Of a stretch of 64,000 bases of DNA, positions 1 through 7,993 are shown in pieces. The notes beneath the pieces are model-generated. The model was not told where the DNA came from. It worked only from the letters and a program-made list of their open reading frames with translations, and searched no databases. Each line of letters starts with the position of its first letter. The first letter of the stretch is position 1. A program made the position numbers and the translations under genes. The stretch is from Bordetella sp. FB-8 (lineage in GTDB: Bacteria; Pseudomonadota; Gammaproteobacteria; Burkholderiales; Burkholderiaceae_B): positions 806,001 through 870,000 of the forward strand of contig NZ_KB907784.1 in NCBI RefSeq assembly GCF_000382185.1, read 5' to 3'.

Positions 1-709
1 CTGGGCCGGCAGCCATTCGGCGCTGGTCGTCTGGCCGCTGGCCGTGCTCGTCGCGGCGCTGATCGGCCTGGTCATCGGCTTTCTGTCGCTGCGCACCTCG
101 GGCGTGCAGTTCATCATGATCACCCTGGCCTTCAGCCAGATGGTCTATTTCGTTCTGGTAGGCCTGATGGTCTACGGCGGCGACGACGGCCTGCCCATCG
201 ATGTGCGCAACACCCTGCCCGGCATCAACCTCGCCTCGCCCGACGTCTTCTACTACACCTGCCTGGCGCTCATGGTGCTGTGGATCGCGCTGTGCCGGCG
301 CATCGTGCACTCGCCCTTCGGCATGGCCCTGCGCGGCCTGAAGCAGAACGCGCGCCGCAGCGTGGGCCTGGGCTATGCGCCGCTGCGCTACCGCATCACC
401 GCCTTCGTGCTGTCGGCGGCCGGCACCGGCCTGGCCGGCGCGCTCTGGGCCAACTACGCGCTCTTCGTCAGCCCCGACATGGCGGCCTGGCAGAAATCGG
501 GCGAGTTCATGTCCATGGTCATCCTGGGCGGCATGGGGTCGATCTTCGGTCCCGTGGCCGGCACGGTGGTGTACCTGGGCCTGGAGCAGGCGACGGCGGC
601 CTACACCGAACACTGGATGCTGATCATGGGCCCGGTGCTGGTGCTGGTGGTGCTGTTCGGCAAGCGCGGCGTCTACGGCTGGCTCACCGGAGGCAAATAC
701 CATGACTGA
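1..709 (+). CDS. livM: Branched-chain amino acid/aromatic acid ABC transporter permease, LivM type (5' end outside window)
   Basis: The reading frame is open from base 2, so the gene begins upstream of the window. The visible part is a very hydrophobic membrane protein ending in alternating membrane segments. It carries the conserved LivM segment around the residues GLKQNARRSVGLGY (cytoplasmic loop that contacts the ATPase) and the late GGMGSIFGPVAGT loop. It would form the inner-membrane pore of a high-affinity importer together with a LivH partner encoded upstream. Its stop overlaps the start of the next ATPase gene by 8 bases, showing a single operon. The substrate cannot be read from the sequence. 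The gentisate dioxygenase nearby makes an aromatic acid as plausible as leucine/isoleucine/valine. Confidence 0.9.
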   Translation, partial: WAGSHSALVVWPLAVLVAALIGLVIGFLSLRTSGVQFIMITLAFSQMVYFVLVGLMVYGGDDGLPIDVRNTLPGINLASPDVFYYTCLALMVLWIALCRRIVHSPFGMALRGLKQNARRSVGLGYAPLRYRITAFVLSAAGTGLAGALWANYALFVSPDMAAWQKSGEFMSMVILGGMGSIFGPVAGTVVYLGLEQATAAYTEHWMLIMGPVLVLVVLFGKRGVYGWLTGGKYHD

Positions 710-1475
710 ACAAGTCAGGCTCGACATACGCGACCTGCGCAAATCCTTCGGCGCGGTCAAGGCCACGCAGGGCGTCGATCTCTCGGTGCGCGCGGGCGAA
801 CTGCACGCGCTGATCGGCCCGAACGGCGCGGGCAAGACCACCTTGCTGTCGCAGATCGGCGGCGAGATCCTGCCCGATGCCGGCAGCATCATTCTGGACG
901 GCCGAGACATCACCCGCATGCCGGCACACAAGCGCCCCGCCGCCGGGCTGGCCCGCTCGTTCCAGATCAGCCAGGTCTATCCGGAGTTCACGGTCGAGGA
1001 CAACGCCGCCATGGCGGTGCAGGCCCACATGCCGAGCGGCTTCAATCTGTGGCGCGACGCCCGGCGCGACGCGCGTCTGCGCGAGCCGGCCCGCCGCGCG
1101 CTGCAGCGCGCGGGCCTGGGACATCGTCTGGACGAGCGCGTTGCCAATCTGGCCCACGGCGAAAAGCGCCAGCTCGAACTGGCCATGGCCTTGTGCATGG
1201 ACGCGACGCTGCTGCTGCTGGACGAACCCATGGCCGGCCTGGGCGCCGAAGAGTCGCTGCGCATGGCCGCGCTGCTGGGCGAGCTCAAGGGCCAGTACGC
1301 CATTCTGCTGGTCGAGCACGACATGGACATCGTGTTCTCGCTGGCGGACCGCGTCACCGTGCTGGTCTACGGCAAGACGATCTTCACCGGCACGCCGGAC
1401 GAAGTGCGCAATCATCCCGAGGTGCGCGCCGCTTATCTGGGCGAGGAAGATCCCAGCGCGGAGGTCAATCAATAA
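702..1475 (+). CDS. livG: ABC transporter ATP-binding protein, LivG type
   Basis: 257 residues, normal for the family. Walker A is GPNGAGKTT at residues 39-47 and Walker B is LLLLDEP at about 170-176. The signature loop reads AHGEKRQ at 151-157, the variant common in LivG proteins in place of LSGGQ. A switch histidine follows in the segment LVEHDMD. It energises uptake with LivF on the cytoplasmic face of the permease. The start overlaps the livM stop and the stop overlaps the livF start (TAATG), so translation is probably coupled. Confidence 0.92.
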   Translation: MTEQVRLDIRDLRKSFGAVKATQGVDLSVRAGELHALIGPNGAGKTTLLSQIGGEILPDAGSIILDGRDITRMPAHKRPAAGLARSFQISQVYPEFTVEDNAAMAVQAHMPSGFNLWRDARRDARLREPARRALQRAGLGHRLDERVANLAHGEKRQLELAMALCMDATLLLLDEPMAGLGAEESLRMAALLGELKGQYAILLVEHDMDIVFSLADRVTVLVYGKTIFTGTPDEVRNHPEVRAAYLGEEDPSAEVNQ

Positions 1476-2179
1476 TGCTGCGCGTCGAAAAACTCGAATC
1501 GGGCTACGGCCCCAGCAAGGTACTGTTCGGCGTGGATCTGGAGATCGCCCCGCGCCAGGTGGTCTCGCTCATCGGCCGCAACGGCATGGGCAAGACCACC
1601 ACGGTCAAGACGCTGATGGGCATGCTGCCCACGCAAGGCGGCCGCGTGATGCTCGACGGCAAGTCCATCGCCAGTCTCGCGCCGCACCGCATCGCGCGGC
1701 TGGGCCTGGGCCTGGTGCCCGAAGGCCGGCGCGTTTTCCCTTCGCTGTCGGTGGAAGAAAACCTGCTGGCCACGGCGCGCGGCGGCGATTCGGGCAACAG
1801 CGCAAGCTGGCACCTGGGCCGCGTCTATGAACTTTTTCCGCGCCTGCGGGAGCGGCGCCAGCAGTCGGCCCGCACGCTGTCGGGCGGCGAGCAGCAGATG
1901 CTGGCCGTAGGGCGCGCGCTGCTGACCAACCCGCGGCTATTGATTCTGGACGAGGCTACCGAGGGCCTGGCGCCGCTCATACGGCAGGAGATCTGGCATT
2001 GTCTGCGCCGCCTGAAGGAGGACGGGCAGACCATTCTGGTGATCGACAAGAATCTGAAGGAAATGGCTACGCTCGTCGATCGCCATCACGTGCTGGAGAA
2101 GGGGCGCGTGGTGTGGGAGGGGACGCCGCGGGAGTTCGGGCTGAACCCGGAGCTGGCCAATCGGTATCTGGGGGTCTAG
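1475..2179 (+). CDS. livF: ABC transporter ATP-binding protein, LivF type
   Basis: 234 residues from the ATG at 1475, which shares its A with the livG stop codon. A longer reading frame extends upstream but would run through livG, so the overlapping start is preferred. Walker A is GRNGMGKTT at 34-42, the signature is LSGGE at 135-139 and Walker B is LLILDEA at 155-161. After Walker B comes ATEGLAP, where most LivF proteins have PSEGLAP. The switch-loop position reads VIDKNLKE with no histidine, where LivF normally has a glutamine-rich VEQN loop. This is the last gene of the Liv operon; no obvious T-rich terminator follows, only the large inverted repeat. Confidence 0.9.
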   Translation: MLRVEKLESGYGPSKVLFGVDLEIAPRQVVSLIGRNGMGKTTTVKTLMGMLPTQGGRVMLDGKSIASLAPHRIARLGLGLVPEGRRVFPSLSVEENLLATARGGDSGNSASWHLGRVYELFPRLRERRQQSARTLSGGEQQMLAVGRALLTNPRLLILDEATEGLAPLIRQEIWHCLRRLKEDGQTILVIDKNLKEMATLVDRHHVLEKGRVVWEGTPREFGLNPELANRYLGV

Positions 2180-2234
2180 CTCCGATACGGTTCAGTTTCG
2201 AGACCTCAGGGTCTTGCGATTGAGTTCTTGAAAC

Positions 2235-2450
2235 GTTCGCCGTGTCCGGTCCGAGGGGCGGGGAGCGGCCTGGTCGGCTAACTCGGCCCCTGAACGGGGC
2301 CTCGGCCTACGTCCCTGCAAAATCGGCGGGCCGGGCGCGAACTCGCCCTGCGGGCTCAGACAGCGCGCCCGGACTTCCCCCGCCGATTTTGCAGGGACTG
2401 GGCAGCCTCCAACAGGCCGCTCCCCGCCCCTCGGCCCGAACACGGCGAAC
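2235..2450. repeat. 216-bp nested, interrupted inverted repeat (intergenic)
   Basis: The gap 2180-2585 has no credible gene. It contains four pairs of matching arms in mirror order: 2235-2245 with 2440-2450 (11 bp), 2251-2272 with 2413-2434 (22 bp, perfect), 2311-2330 with 2379-2398 (20 bp, perfect) and 2331-2339 with 2364-2372 (9 bp). A small GGCCCC/GGGGCC hairpin sits in the left arm near 2286-2302. The perfect arms are separated by non-matching spacers, so a transcript could fold into a long segmented stem. It could be a non-autonomous mobile repeat (MITE-like) or a bidirectional terminator between the convergent livF and dioxygenase genes. Confidence 0.8.
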
Positions 2451-2585
2451 TCGCATCGAAAATGGGCAAGGTCCGATAAGCCCCTAGGGTAAGAACCTGA
2501 CGTTTCACTCAGAATCGCGTCGCACCCACTACGGCGAGACTCGTCCGATGCATCAAGAATTCACACAAACAAAACACGCGTTGAA

Positions 2586-3677
2586 CTACCCGCGGTCGAT
2601 GACCTCGGTGCGATCGAAATGCAGGCGCTCCATGATGGGCGCATCGGAAAAACGGAACAGGTCGAACGACGTCTCGGCCTGCAGCGACCACGTCACCCAG
2701 CTGGGCACGACGAAGATGTCGCCCTTTTCCAGCTTGTGGGTCGTCTCGCCCAGCACCACCGCCCCGCGCCCTTCGAACACCTGGAATACCGACGAGCCGA
2801 CCTCGCGCCGGGGCGCGGTGGCTGTGCCCGCGCGCAGGCGATGGAACTGGGCGCGGATGGTCGGCATGACGTCGCCGCCGGTCGTCGGGTTGGTGTAGCG
2901 GATCGCCGCGTGGCCCGGCTCGACGACGCCGGGATGGCCTTCGTCCTCGAGCTTGAGCTGCTCGGCCAGGGCCCGGTCGGTATGCACCCAGCGATAGGCG
3001 CCGATGGGCGAGGCCACCGTGCTGCGCGGACCCGACACGGGCCGCAGGCCGGGATGGCACCACAGGCGCTCGCTGCGCGAGACGTCCGGCGTGCTTCGGT
3101 CGGTCAGGCCGTCGGCGCCCACTTCGAAAAAGCCCACGTCATTGGTATAGCTGAAGGGAATGTCCAGCCCGTCGAGCCAGGCCATGGGCGTGTCGCGCAC
3201 GTTCTGGTGGCCGTGAAAGCACCAGCCCGGCGTGAGCAGGAAGTCGCCGCGGCTCATGTGCACCGGATCGCCATTGACGACGGTCCACACGCCCTCGCCT
3301 TCGACCACGAAACGGAAGGCGTTCTGCGAGTGGCGGTGCTCGGGCGCGGTTTCGTGGGGGCCGAGATACTGGATCGCGCACCACAAGGTGGGCGATACAT
3401 AGGCCACGCCGCCCAGCCCCGGATTGGCCAGCCCGATGGCCCGGCGCTCGCCGCCGCGGCCCACCGGCACCAGGTCGCCGGACTGCTGGGCCAGCGCGTA
3501 TAGCTCGGACCACTGCCAGACGTGCGGCAGCGCGCGCGGCATGGGATGCCGCGGCATCAGGTTGCCGGTCTGCGTCCAGAGCGGATTGAGGTGATTGGAT
3601 TTGAAATCGGCGTAGAGCTGGCGCAGCGCAGGGGTGTCGTCCGGCTGCCCGCCATGCGCTTTTTGTTCGCTCATCAT
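2586..3677 (-). CDS. Gentisate 1,2-dioxygenase (bicupin ring-cleavage enzyme)
   Basis: 363 residues, typical length. The enzyme opens the ring of gentisate (2,5-dihydroxybenzoate) to maleylpyruvate using Fe(II). The first cupin carries the iron ligands PEHRHSQN (H114, H116) and a later PGWCFHGH (H155/H157). The second cupin (GSSVFQVFEGRG) lacks equivalent histidines, as in this family. The start is one of two adjacent ATGs (3677 or 3674), preceded on the minus strand by GAGGAG about 10 bases upstream. The maleylpyruvate isomerase and fumarylpyruvate hydrolase that would complete the pathway are not in this window. A related salicylate or 1-hydroxy-2-naphthoate dioxygenase cannot be excluded. 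Confidence 0.85.
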   Translation of the reverse strand: MMSEQKAHGGQPDDTPALRQLYADFKSNHLNPLWTQTGNLMPRHPMPRALPHVWQWSELYALAQQSGDLVPVGRGGERRAIGLANPGLGGVAYVSPTLWCAIQYLGPHETAPEHRHSQNAFRFVVEGEGVWTVVNGDPVHMSRGDFLLTPGWCFHGHQNVRDTPMAWLDGLDIPFSYTNDVGFFEVGADGLTDRSTPDVSRSERLWCHPGLRPVSGPRSTVASPIGAYRWVHTDRALAEQLKLEDEGHPGVVEPGHAAIRYTNPTTGGDVMPTIRAQFHRLRAGTATAPRREVGSSVFQVFEGRGAVVLGETTHKLEKGDIFVVPSWVTWSLQAETSFDLFRFSDAPIMERLHFDRTEVIDRG

Positions 3678-3729
3678 GGTCTTGTTTCTCCTCGTTGCCT
3701 CGGCTTGGGCATGCCTTTCATTCTATCTG

Positions 3730-3777
3730 CCGGGATATACGGCAAATAATGGGATTTTCGTATCAACCATATCCCGG
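3730..3777. promoter_or_regulatory. Inverted repeat upstream of gentisate dioxygenase (candidate operator)
   Basis: A perfect 9-bp inverted repeat, CCGGGATAT at 3730-3738 and ATATCCCGG at 3769-3777, lies 53-100 bases upstream of the dioxygenase start. The surrounding DNA is AT-richer than average. The spacing between arm centres (39 bp, about four helical turns) would suit a regulator binding on one face of the helix, such as a LysR or IclR protein. No regulator gene is adjacent, so the binding protein is unknown. Confidence 0.4.
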
Positions 3778-3818
3778 ATCACATGGCCGCGATCGTCACA
3801 AGGGGCAGCCCCGAAGGA

Positions 3819-5567
3819 TCAGAACTGCGCGGTAATCTGGAATCCGACCACGACCGTCGACGCGGGAAAATTCGCCGGTTTATAGACCGGCGTGCCGACG
3901 AACAGGTCGTAGTCGAGCGCGCCCAGGCTTGCCTGCACTCGCCCGCGCACGCCGACCACGGCGCCAGCCAACTGCGTGCCCGCCAGATAGGCCGCGGACG
4001 GTCCCCACACCTGGCCGTAATCGAGCCCCGCGTAGAGGGTCTGACCGCTTCTGCCCAACGGCATCTGCAGCTCGTTGCGCCAATAAAACCCCTTCTCGGC
4101 CGCCAGCATCGTCTCGCCGGTAAAACCGCGCACCGTATAGCGGCTACCCAGCGTCAGATCGTCGATGTAGTTCAGCTCGTCATCCGTGTATTGGCCATGC
4201 ACGGTCCCGACATACCGCAGCGGCTGCTTGCCGATGCTGAACGGCACCGACAAATTCGCATCCAGCGTCGCCATGTGAAAGCGATAGGTCGGCCCCGACT
4301 GCGTATCCGCCATCGCGCCGAACCCGCCTATGCCCTGCCGGTACGCCAGCGTGCCGTCGAACTGCGATGCGCCGAAATAATGCCGGTCGGTCAGCCCCGC
4401 CTCGACATAGGTGTTGTCGCGGTACTGCTGCGGGATCTCGGTGTCGTTGATGTAGCTCGCGCCAAAGCGCTTGATGAACTGGAACTCCACGCCGGACACG
4501 TCGTCCTGCCCGCGATGCAGCACGCGCTCGATCTTCACGCCCGCCGTCTGCGTGTTGCCGCTGGCCGTGAAAGCCTGGTTGATCCCGGCGATCTGCTGAG
4601 AGTAGTTGTTCGTGTAGCCGAACAAGGTGCCGGTCCAGTAGCCCCAGGGCATCGCGTACGACGCGTTCCAGCCTTGCGTGCCTATGCCGCTGCTGAAGGT
4701 CAGGTCCTGGTTGTAGCCCAGCGTCAGAACGTCGTTCAGACCCAGCAGATTGTTCAGGCCCAGCGTTGCGCTGCCGATGTAGCGCCCCGTCTCGGGAACG
4801 CCGGAATTGTCCGCCGACACGACGAACGACCAGGGCTTGGTTCGCTTGACCGCGATCACCACGTCGCTCTGGCCCGGGATGTCGCCCGGCACGATCTGCA
4901 TGGTCACGTCCTGGTTCGACACGCGTTTCATCTGCTCCAGCCCCTGCTCCAGGTCGCGTAGCTGCAGCACATCGCCATCGCGCGTGGGAAAGGCGGTTTT
5001 CCAGGTGCCGCGCGTGGTCGCGTCGGCAAACCTGATGTGGCGGATGACACCGGGAATCAGGGCGAATTTCAATACACCTGTCGACAGATCCTGCGTCGGC
5101 AGCAGCACGCGCGTCGTCACATAACCCCGGCTGAGTATCTCGCCCTGCACGCCCTTGACGAGCAGGTCCAGGCCCTGGCGGCCCACGCACTGCCCCCGGT
5201 AATGGTCGAGCCATTCGCGCGCGAAGGCGAAACGATCCAGCGGCAAGGCGGAAGCCCCCGCCGCGCGCATGGCGGCAGGCAAGGCCCGCGGCACCTCGAG
5301 CACGAAGGTCTGGATTTTGAAGCAAAGCTTCTCGTTCGGGAGCTCGGGCCAGCCTTGCTTGACGGGTGCGGCCGAACGCGCGGTCGGCGCGGAAACCGTC
5401 GCGTTGCGCTGGTTGGCCTCGCGCTGTTGTTCGAGCAGGCGGTTTTGTTCAGCGTTCGCGCGGCCAGCCGCGGCTTGATTGGCAGGAGAGATGGCTTGTT
5501 GGGCGGTTGCTGCGAGGGGGATGAGAAATAATGAAATGAGTAAGGGAAAACGTCTTCCGAAGCGCAT
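3819..5567 (-). CDS. TpsB/FhaC-family outer-membrane transporter (BcpB/CdiB-like)
   Basis: 582 residues, the usual size for the Omp85-type partners of two-partner secretion. There is a signal peptide at the N-terminus (about 1-22, ending in ATAQQA). A periplasmic POTRA region follows (for example KLCFKIQTFVLEV and GVIRHIRF), then a 16-stranded barrel. The conserved VRGF motif of the L6 loop is at about residue 478, and the protein ends in a terminal aromatic-rich beta strand (QITAQF). It would secrete the large exoprotein encoded at 10846-18183. The two genes are now separated by a lipoprotein gene and about 4 kb of nested insertion sequences. The gene itself looks intact. Confidence 0.92.
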   Translation of the reverse strand: MRFGRRFPLLISLFLIPLAATAQQAISPANQAAAGRANAEQNRLLEQQREANQRNATVSAPTARSAAPVKQGWPELPNEKLCFKIQTFVLEVPRALPAAMRAAGASALPLDRFAFAREWLDHYRGQCVGRQGLDLLVKGVQGEILSRGYVTTRVLLPTQDLSTGVLKFALIPGVIRHIRFADATTRGTWKTAFPTRDGDVLQLRDLEQGLEQMKRVSNQDVTMQIVPGDIPGQSDVVIAVKRTKPWSFVVSADNSGVPETGRYIGSATLGLNNLLGLNDVLTLGYNQDLTFSSGIGTQGWNASYAMPWGYWTGTLFGYTNNYSQQIAGINQAFTASGNTQTAGVKIERVLHRGQDDVSGVEFQFIKRFGASYINDTEIPQQYRDNTYVEAGLTDRHYFGASQFDGTLAYRQGIGGFGAMADTQSGPTYRFHMATLDANLSVPFSIGKQPLRYVGTVHGQYTDDELNYIDDLTLGSRYTVRGFTGETMLAAEKGFYWRNELQMPLGRSGQTLYAGLDYGQVWGPSAAYLAGTQLAGAVVGVRGRVQASLGALDYDLFVGTPVYKPANFPASTVVVGFQITAQF

Positions 5568-5590
5568 CTTTATGGGTCTTCAGCAATGCA

Positions 5591-6184
5591 TCACTGTGTT
5601 TGAATCGGAACTAGCGAAACCTTGCCATTGGTAGTTTTTATGTTGAAAATAACCACCGAGCATCCATTGCTGTTCAGGTAAGAACCCACTTCGTAGTCGT
5701 GGCCGGCCTGGGGTGTAAAACGAACCACATTACTTGCGCAATCACCCTCATGGAAATAAAGCGTCCCGCCCTGCGCAAGCTGCGTAATACTTCCCAATCC
5801 AATATACGCATTATTCACCTTCACTGGCTTGCCAGCGGGAATGACGAACTCCCGATAAAACGCCTTGGATAAAATTCCGTTTTGGGCGGACAGATTTTGG
5901 GTGTTTGCTGTCGCGGGAATGCCGATACTGTCGTTTTTGGACATGCCCAGCAGGGAACCAAAGGCATCGCCAATACCGCCGCCGACGTTGACTTTTTCAG
6001 TTTTGGCATCACTGCCCTGGCCTATTTGCACGGTCATAATGGTCGGCTTTCCATTCTGTCCAAACAATCGAATTCGCGCCGAGGTCTCGGGATTGTAGTG
6101 TTGTGTGTCAGCGGGCATTTCCGTAGTGACACAGCCAGCAAGCAGAAAAGAAAAAACGAATACGGAGAAAAATTTTATTTTCAT
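5591..6184 (-). CDS. Small lipoprotein of the two-partner secretion locus (BcpO-like position)
   Basis: 197 residues with a clear lipoprotein signal: a hydrophobic stretch and LLAGC with the acylated cysteine at position 18. The mature part has no recognised domain and contains one later cysteine pair (about DCASN and NGCSV) that could form a disulfide. It is encoded 23 bases upstream of the TpsB gene on the same strand, so the two are surely co-transcribed. In Burkholderia contact-dependent inhibition operons a small lipoprotein gene, bcpO, sits in exactly this place. The match here is by position and signal only. Base composition is lower in GC than the flanking genes. Confidence 0.75.
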   Translation of the reverse strand: MKIKFFSVFVFSFLLAGCVTTEMPADTQHYNPETSARIRLFGQNGKPTIMTVQIGQGSDAKTEKVNVGGGIGDAFGSLLGMSKNDSIGIPATANTQNLSAQNGILSKAFYREFVIPAGKPVKVNNAYIGLGSITQLAQGGTLYFHEGDCASNVVRFTPQAGHDYEVGSYLNSNGCSVVIFNIKTTNGKVSLVPIQTQ

Positions 6185-6204
6185 GAATTCTTTCTAAATT
6201 ATCG

Positions 6205-6389
6205 AATATTTTTTTGTATATTATTTCAGAGCAAGTTGCTATTTTTAACCTTTATTACTGTACAAGCCTCATTTTTTCAATCTCTCACTGCATGGATATC
6301 GCCATGTCTGATATCTAATTTGCATACCAGCAATCACACCAATTACCCCACCTTTACATATCGTCCATGTGTCTTTTTTTTCAGCGCGG
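6205..6389. other. AT-rich spacer left of the IS nest, original bcpI-bcpO intergenic DNA
   Basis: About 185 bases, much richer in A and T than the rest of the window. No reading frame with family signals was found on either strand. Together with 10360-10499 on the other side of the insertion it represents the original spacer between the immunity and lipoprotein genes. A promoter for the lipoprotein/TpsB pair could lie here, but no confident -35/-10 pair can be named. Confidence 0.5.
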
Positions 6390-6393
6390 TTAA
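6390..6393. repeat. Target-site duplication of the IS5 element (left copy, TTAA)
   Basis: TTAA directly precedes the left terminal repeat of the outer insertion sequence. The second copy is at 10356-10359. IS5-group elements duplicate 4 bp of the YTAR type, which fits. Confidence 0.75.
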
Positions 6394-6537
6394 GGAAGGT
6401 CTGATCAAAGCGCAGACCGAGCGAATTTGTTCAGGCCGACGCAGCCGATTTTCATAATGCCGAAAGATGACGCGAAAACACGGCGTTATCTGGTATCTAC
6501 ACACCGGATTCATGCCTTTTCCGAGCCATTTGGCGCC

Positions 6538-6564
6538 TCATGGACGCACCTGTCCCGTCGCCGC
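6538..6564 (-). pseudogene. Severed 3' end of the IS5 transposase gene
   Basis: Joining this segment to the transposase frame ending at 9339 (through the shared CATTTAATG duplication) extends the protein by AATGQVRP and a TGA stop at 6538-6540. The restored protein is 325 residues, the normal size for this family. This shows that the fragment belongs to the interrupted IS5 gene and not to the host DNA. Confidence 0.85.
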
Positions 6565-6573
6565 CATTAAATG
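6565..6573. repeat. Target-site duplication of the IS4 element (left copy)
   Basis: CATTAAATG, repeated in direct orientation at 9339-9347. A 9-bp duplication is typical of the Tn5/IS50 branch of IS4. Confidence 0.85.
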
Positions 6574-6634
6574 CATTCCATTACACACAACTCGAACTCG
6601 TCGCCGTAAGATGCCGGCCTGACAAGGATTCGAT

Positions 6635-7993
6635 GTGACAACCATGAGCTGGGCGGCGAAAGAATTCAAGGATATTGACCTGGGTGATCAGCGCTTGAAC
6701 AAACGGGCGGTGCGGCTGGCGGAGCGATTGGCGGAGAAGCCTACGGCGAGCATTCCCGGTGCGTGCGGCGGTTGGGCGGAAACGGCGGCGGCCTACCGCT
6801 TTCTAGCGCAAGAGGAGTTAGCGTGGAGCGATATCCTTGCGCCGCATTGGCAATGCGCGCGTGAGCGGATGCGCACTGAGCCGGTCGTGTTGTGTATCCA
6901 GGACACGACGGAATTGGATTTTAACGGACAAGCGATAAATGGTTTGGGGCCGCTATCGTACGAAGCGCAACGCGGCATGTACCTGCATCCGACCTATGCG
7001 GTCACGCCGGCCCGCGAGCCGCTGGGCGTCCTTGATGCATACATGTGGGCACGCACACCCAAAGACGCGGACGGCGAGCGCAGTGACATCAAGGAAAGTA
7101 CGCGCTGGATTGAAGGCTATGAACGCGTGGCCGAACAGGCGGACGCGCTGCCGCAAACGCGTTTGGTCTACGTGGCTGATCGCGAATCAGACATCATGGC
7201 GTTGATGGTCAAGGCTCGGGAACTGGGCCATCCGGCGGACTGGTTGATTCGCGCACAACATAACCGCAGTCTGCCCGATGGCGGCAAATTGTGGGACGAG
7301 GTGGTGCGGAGCGAGCCGCTCGGTGAGATTCGCTTCCACTTGCCATCGCGAGCCGGACAGGCAGCACGCGATGTGCGGCAACAGCTGCGGGCGCAATCGG
7401 TGGCGTTGCCGGATGGTCAAGGTGGCGTTCTCGCTGCGACCTGTGTCATTGCTCATGAAGTCGGCGCACCCGCCGGCGTTGAACCGGTGCAATGGCGGCT
7501 GCTGAGTAATCGGGTGGTCCACGGCCTGGAGGCGGCGGTCGAACTGATTGACTGGTATCGCGCACGCTGGGAAATCGAGATGTTCTTCCACGTGCTGAAG
7601 AACGGCTGCCGCGTGGAAGCCTTGCAACTGGCCACGGTCGAGCGGCTGGAGCGGGCGTTGGCGTTGTTTATGGTGGTGGCGTGGCGCATCGCCCGGCTGA
7701 TGCGACTGGGTCGCACCTGTCCCGAGCTGGAGGCCGAACTTCTGTTTGAGCGCGACGAATGGCGGGCGGCGTACATCCTTCACAAGAAGAAGCCACCGAA
7801 GACACCACCTTGTCTCAACGAGGTGATTCGACTCGTCGCCATGCTCGGCGGCTTCCTTGGCCGCAAGGGTGACGGCGAACCCGGCGTGAAAACACTTTGG
7901 CAGGGGTTACAGCGGGCCTGTCATAAATTTCGTGTTCAGAGCGGGGGAGTAATCACGCGGCGATCTGAACGAAGCGGTCAGCGAAGAGGATAG
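6635..7993 (+). pseudogene. IS4-family Tn5-like transposase, interrupted (5' part with chimeric tail)
   Basis: The start is GTG 6635 (ATG 6644 is also possible). DDE transposase of the Tn5 type: the DNA-binding start LGDQRLNKR, the first catalytic Asp in CIQDTTELDF, the second in VYVADRESD, and the YREK-like motif WYRARWEIEMFFHVLK with the catalytic Glu. The genuine sequence runs to base 7913 (KTLWQGLQ). The remaining 27 codons to 7993 read into the IS256 element and are not transposase. The true C-terminus is at 9265-9320. The restored protein would be 444 residues. It is probably inactive unless IS256 excises precisely. Confidence 0.9.
7906..7913. repeat. Target-site duplication of IS256 (left copy, GTTACAGC)
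   Basis: The second copy is at 9257-9264. An 8-bp duplication is usual for IS256-family elements. Deleting the element plus one copy restores the IS4 transposase frame. Confidence 0.88.

Noticed and set aside
2192..2487. Short frames on both strands across the 216-bp inverted repeat
   Set aside because: Pro/Arg/Ala-rich products dictated by the GC-rich palindromic arms; similar on both strands, no ribosome sites.
6205..6457. 191-codon plus-strand frame across the left IS5 border (5882-6457)
   Set aside because: It crosses the lipoprotein gene antisense and the insertion border, so it cannot be an ancestral gene.
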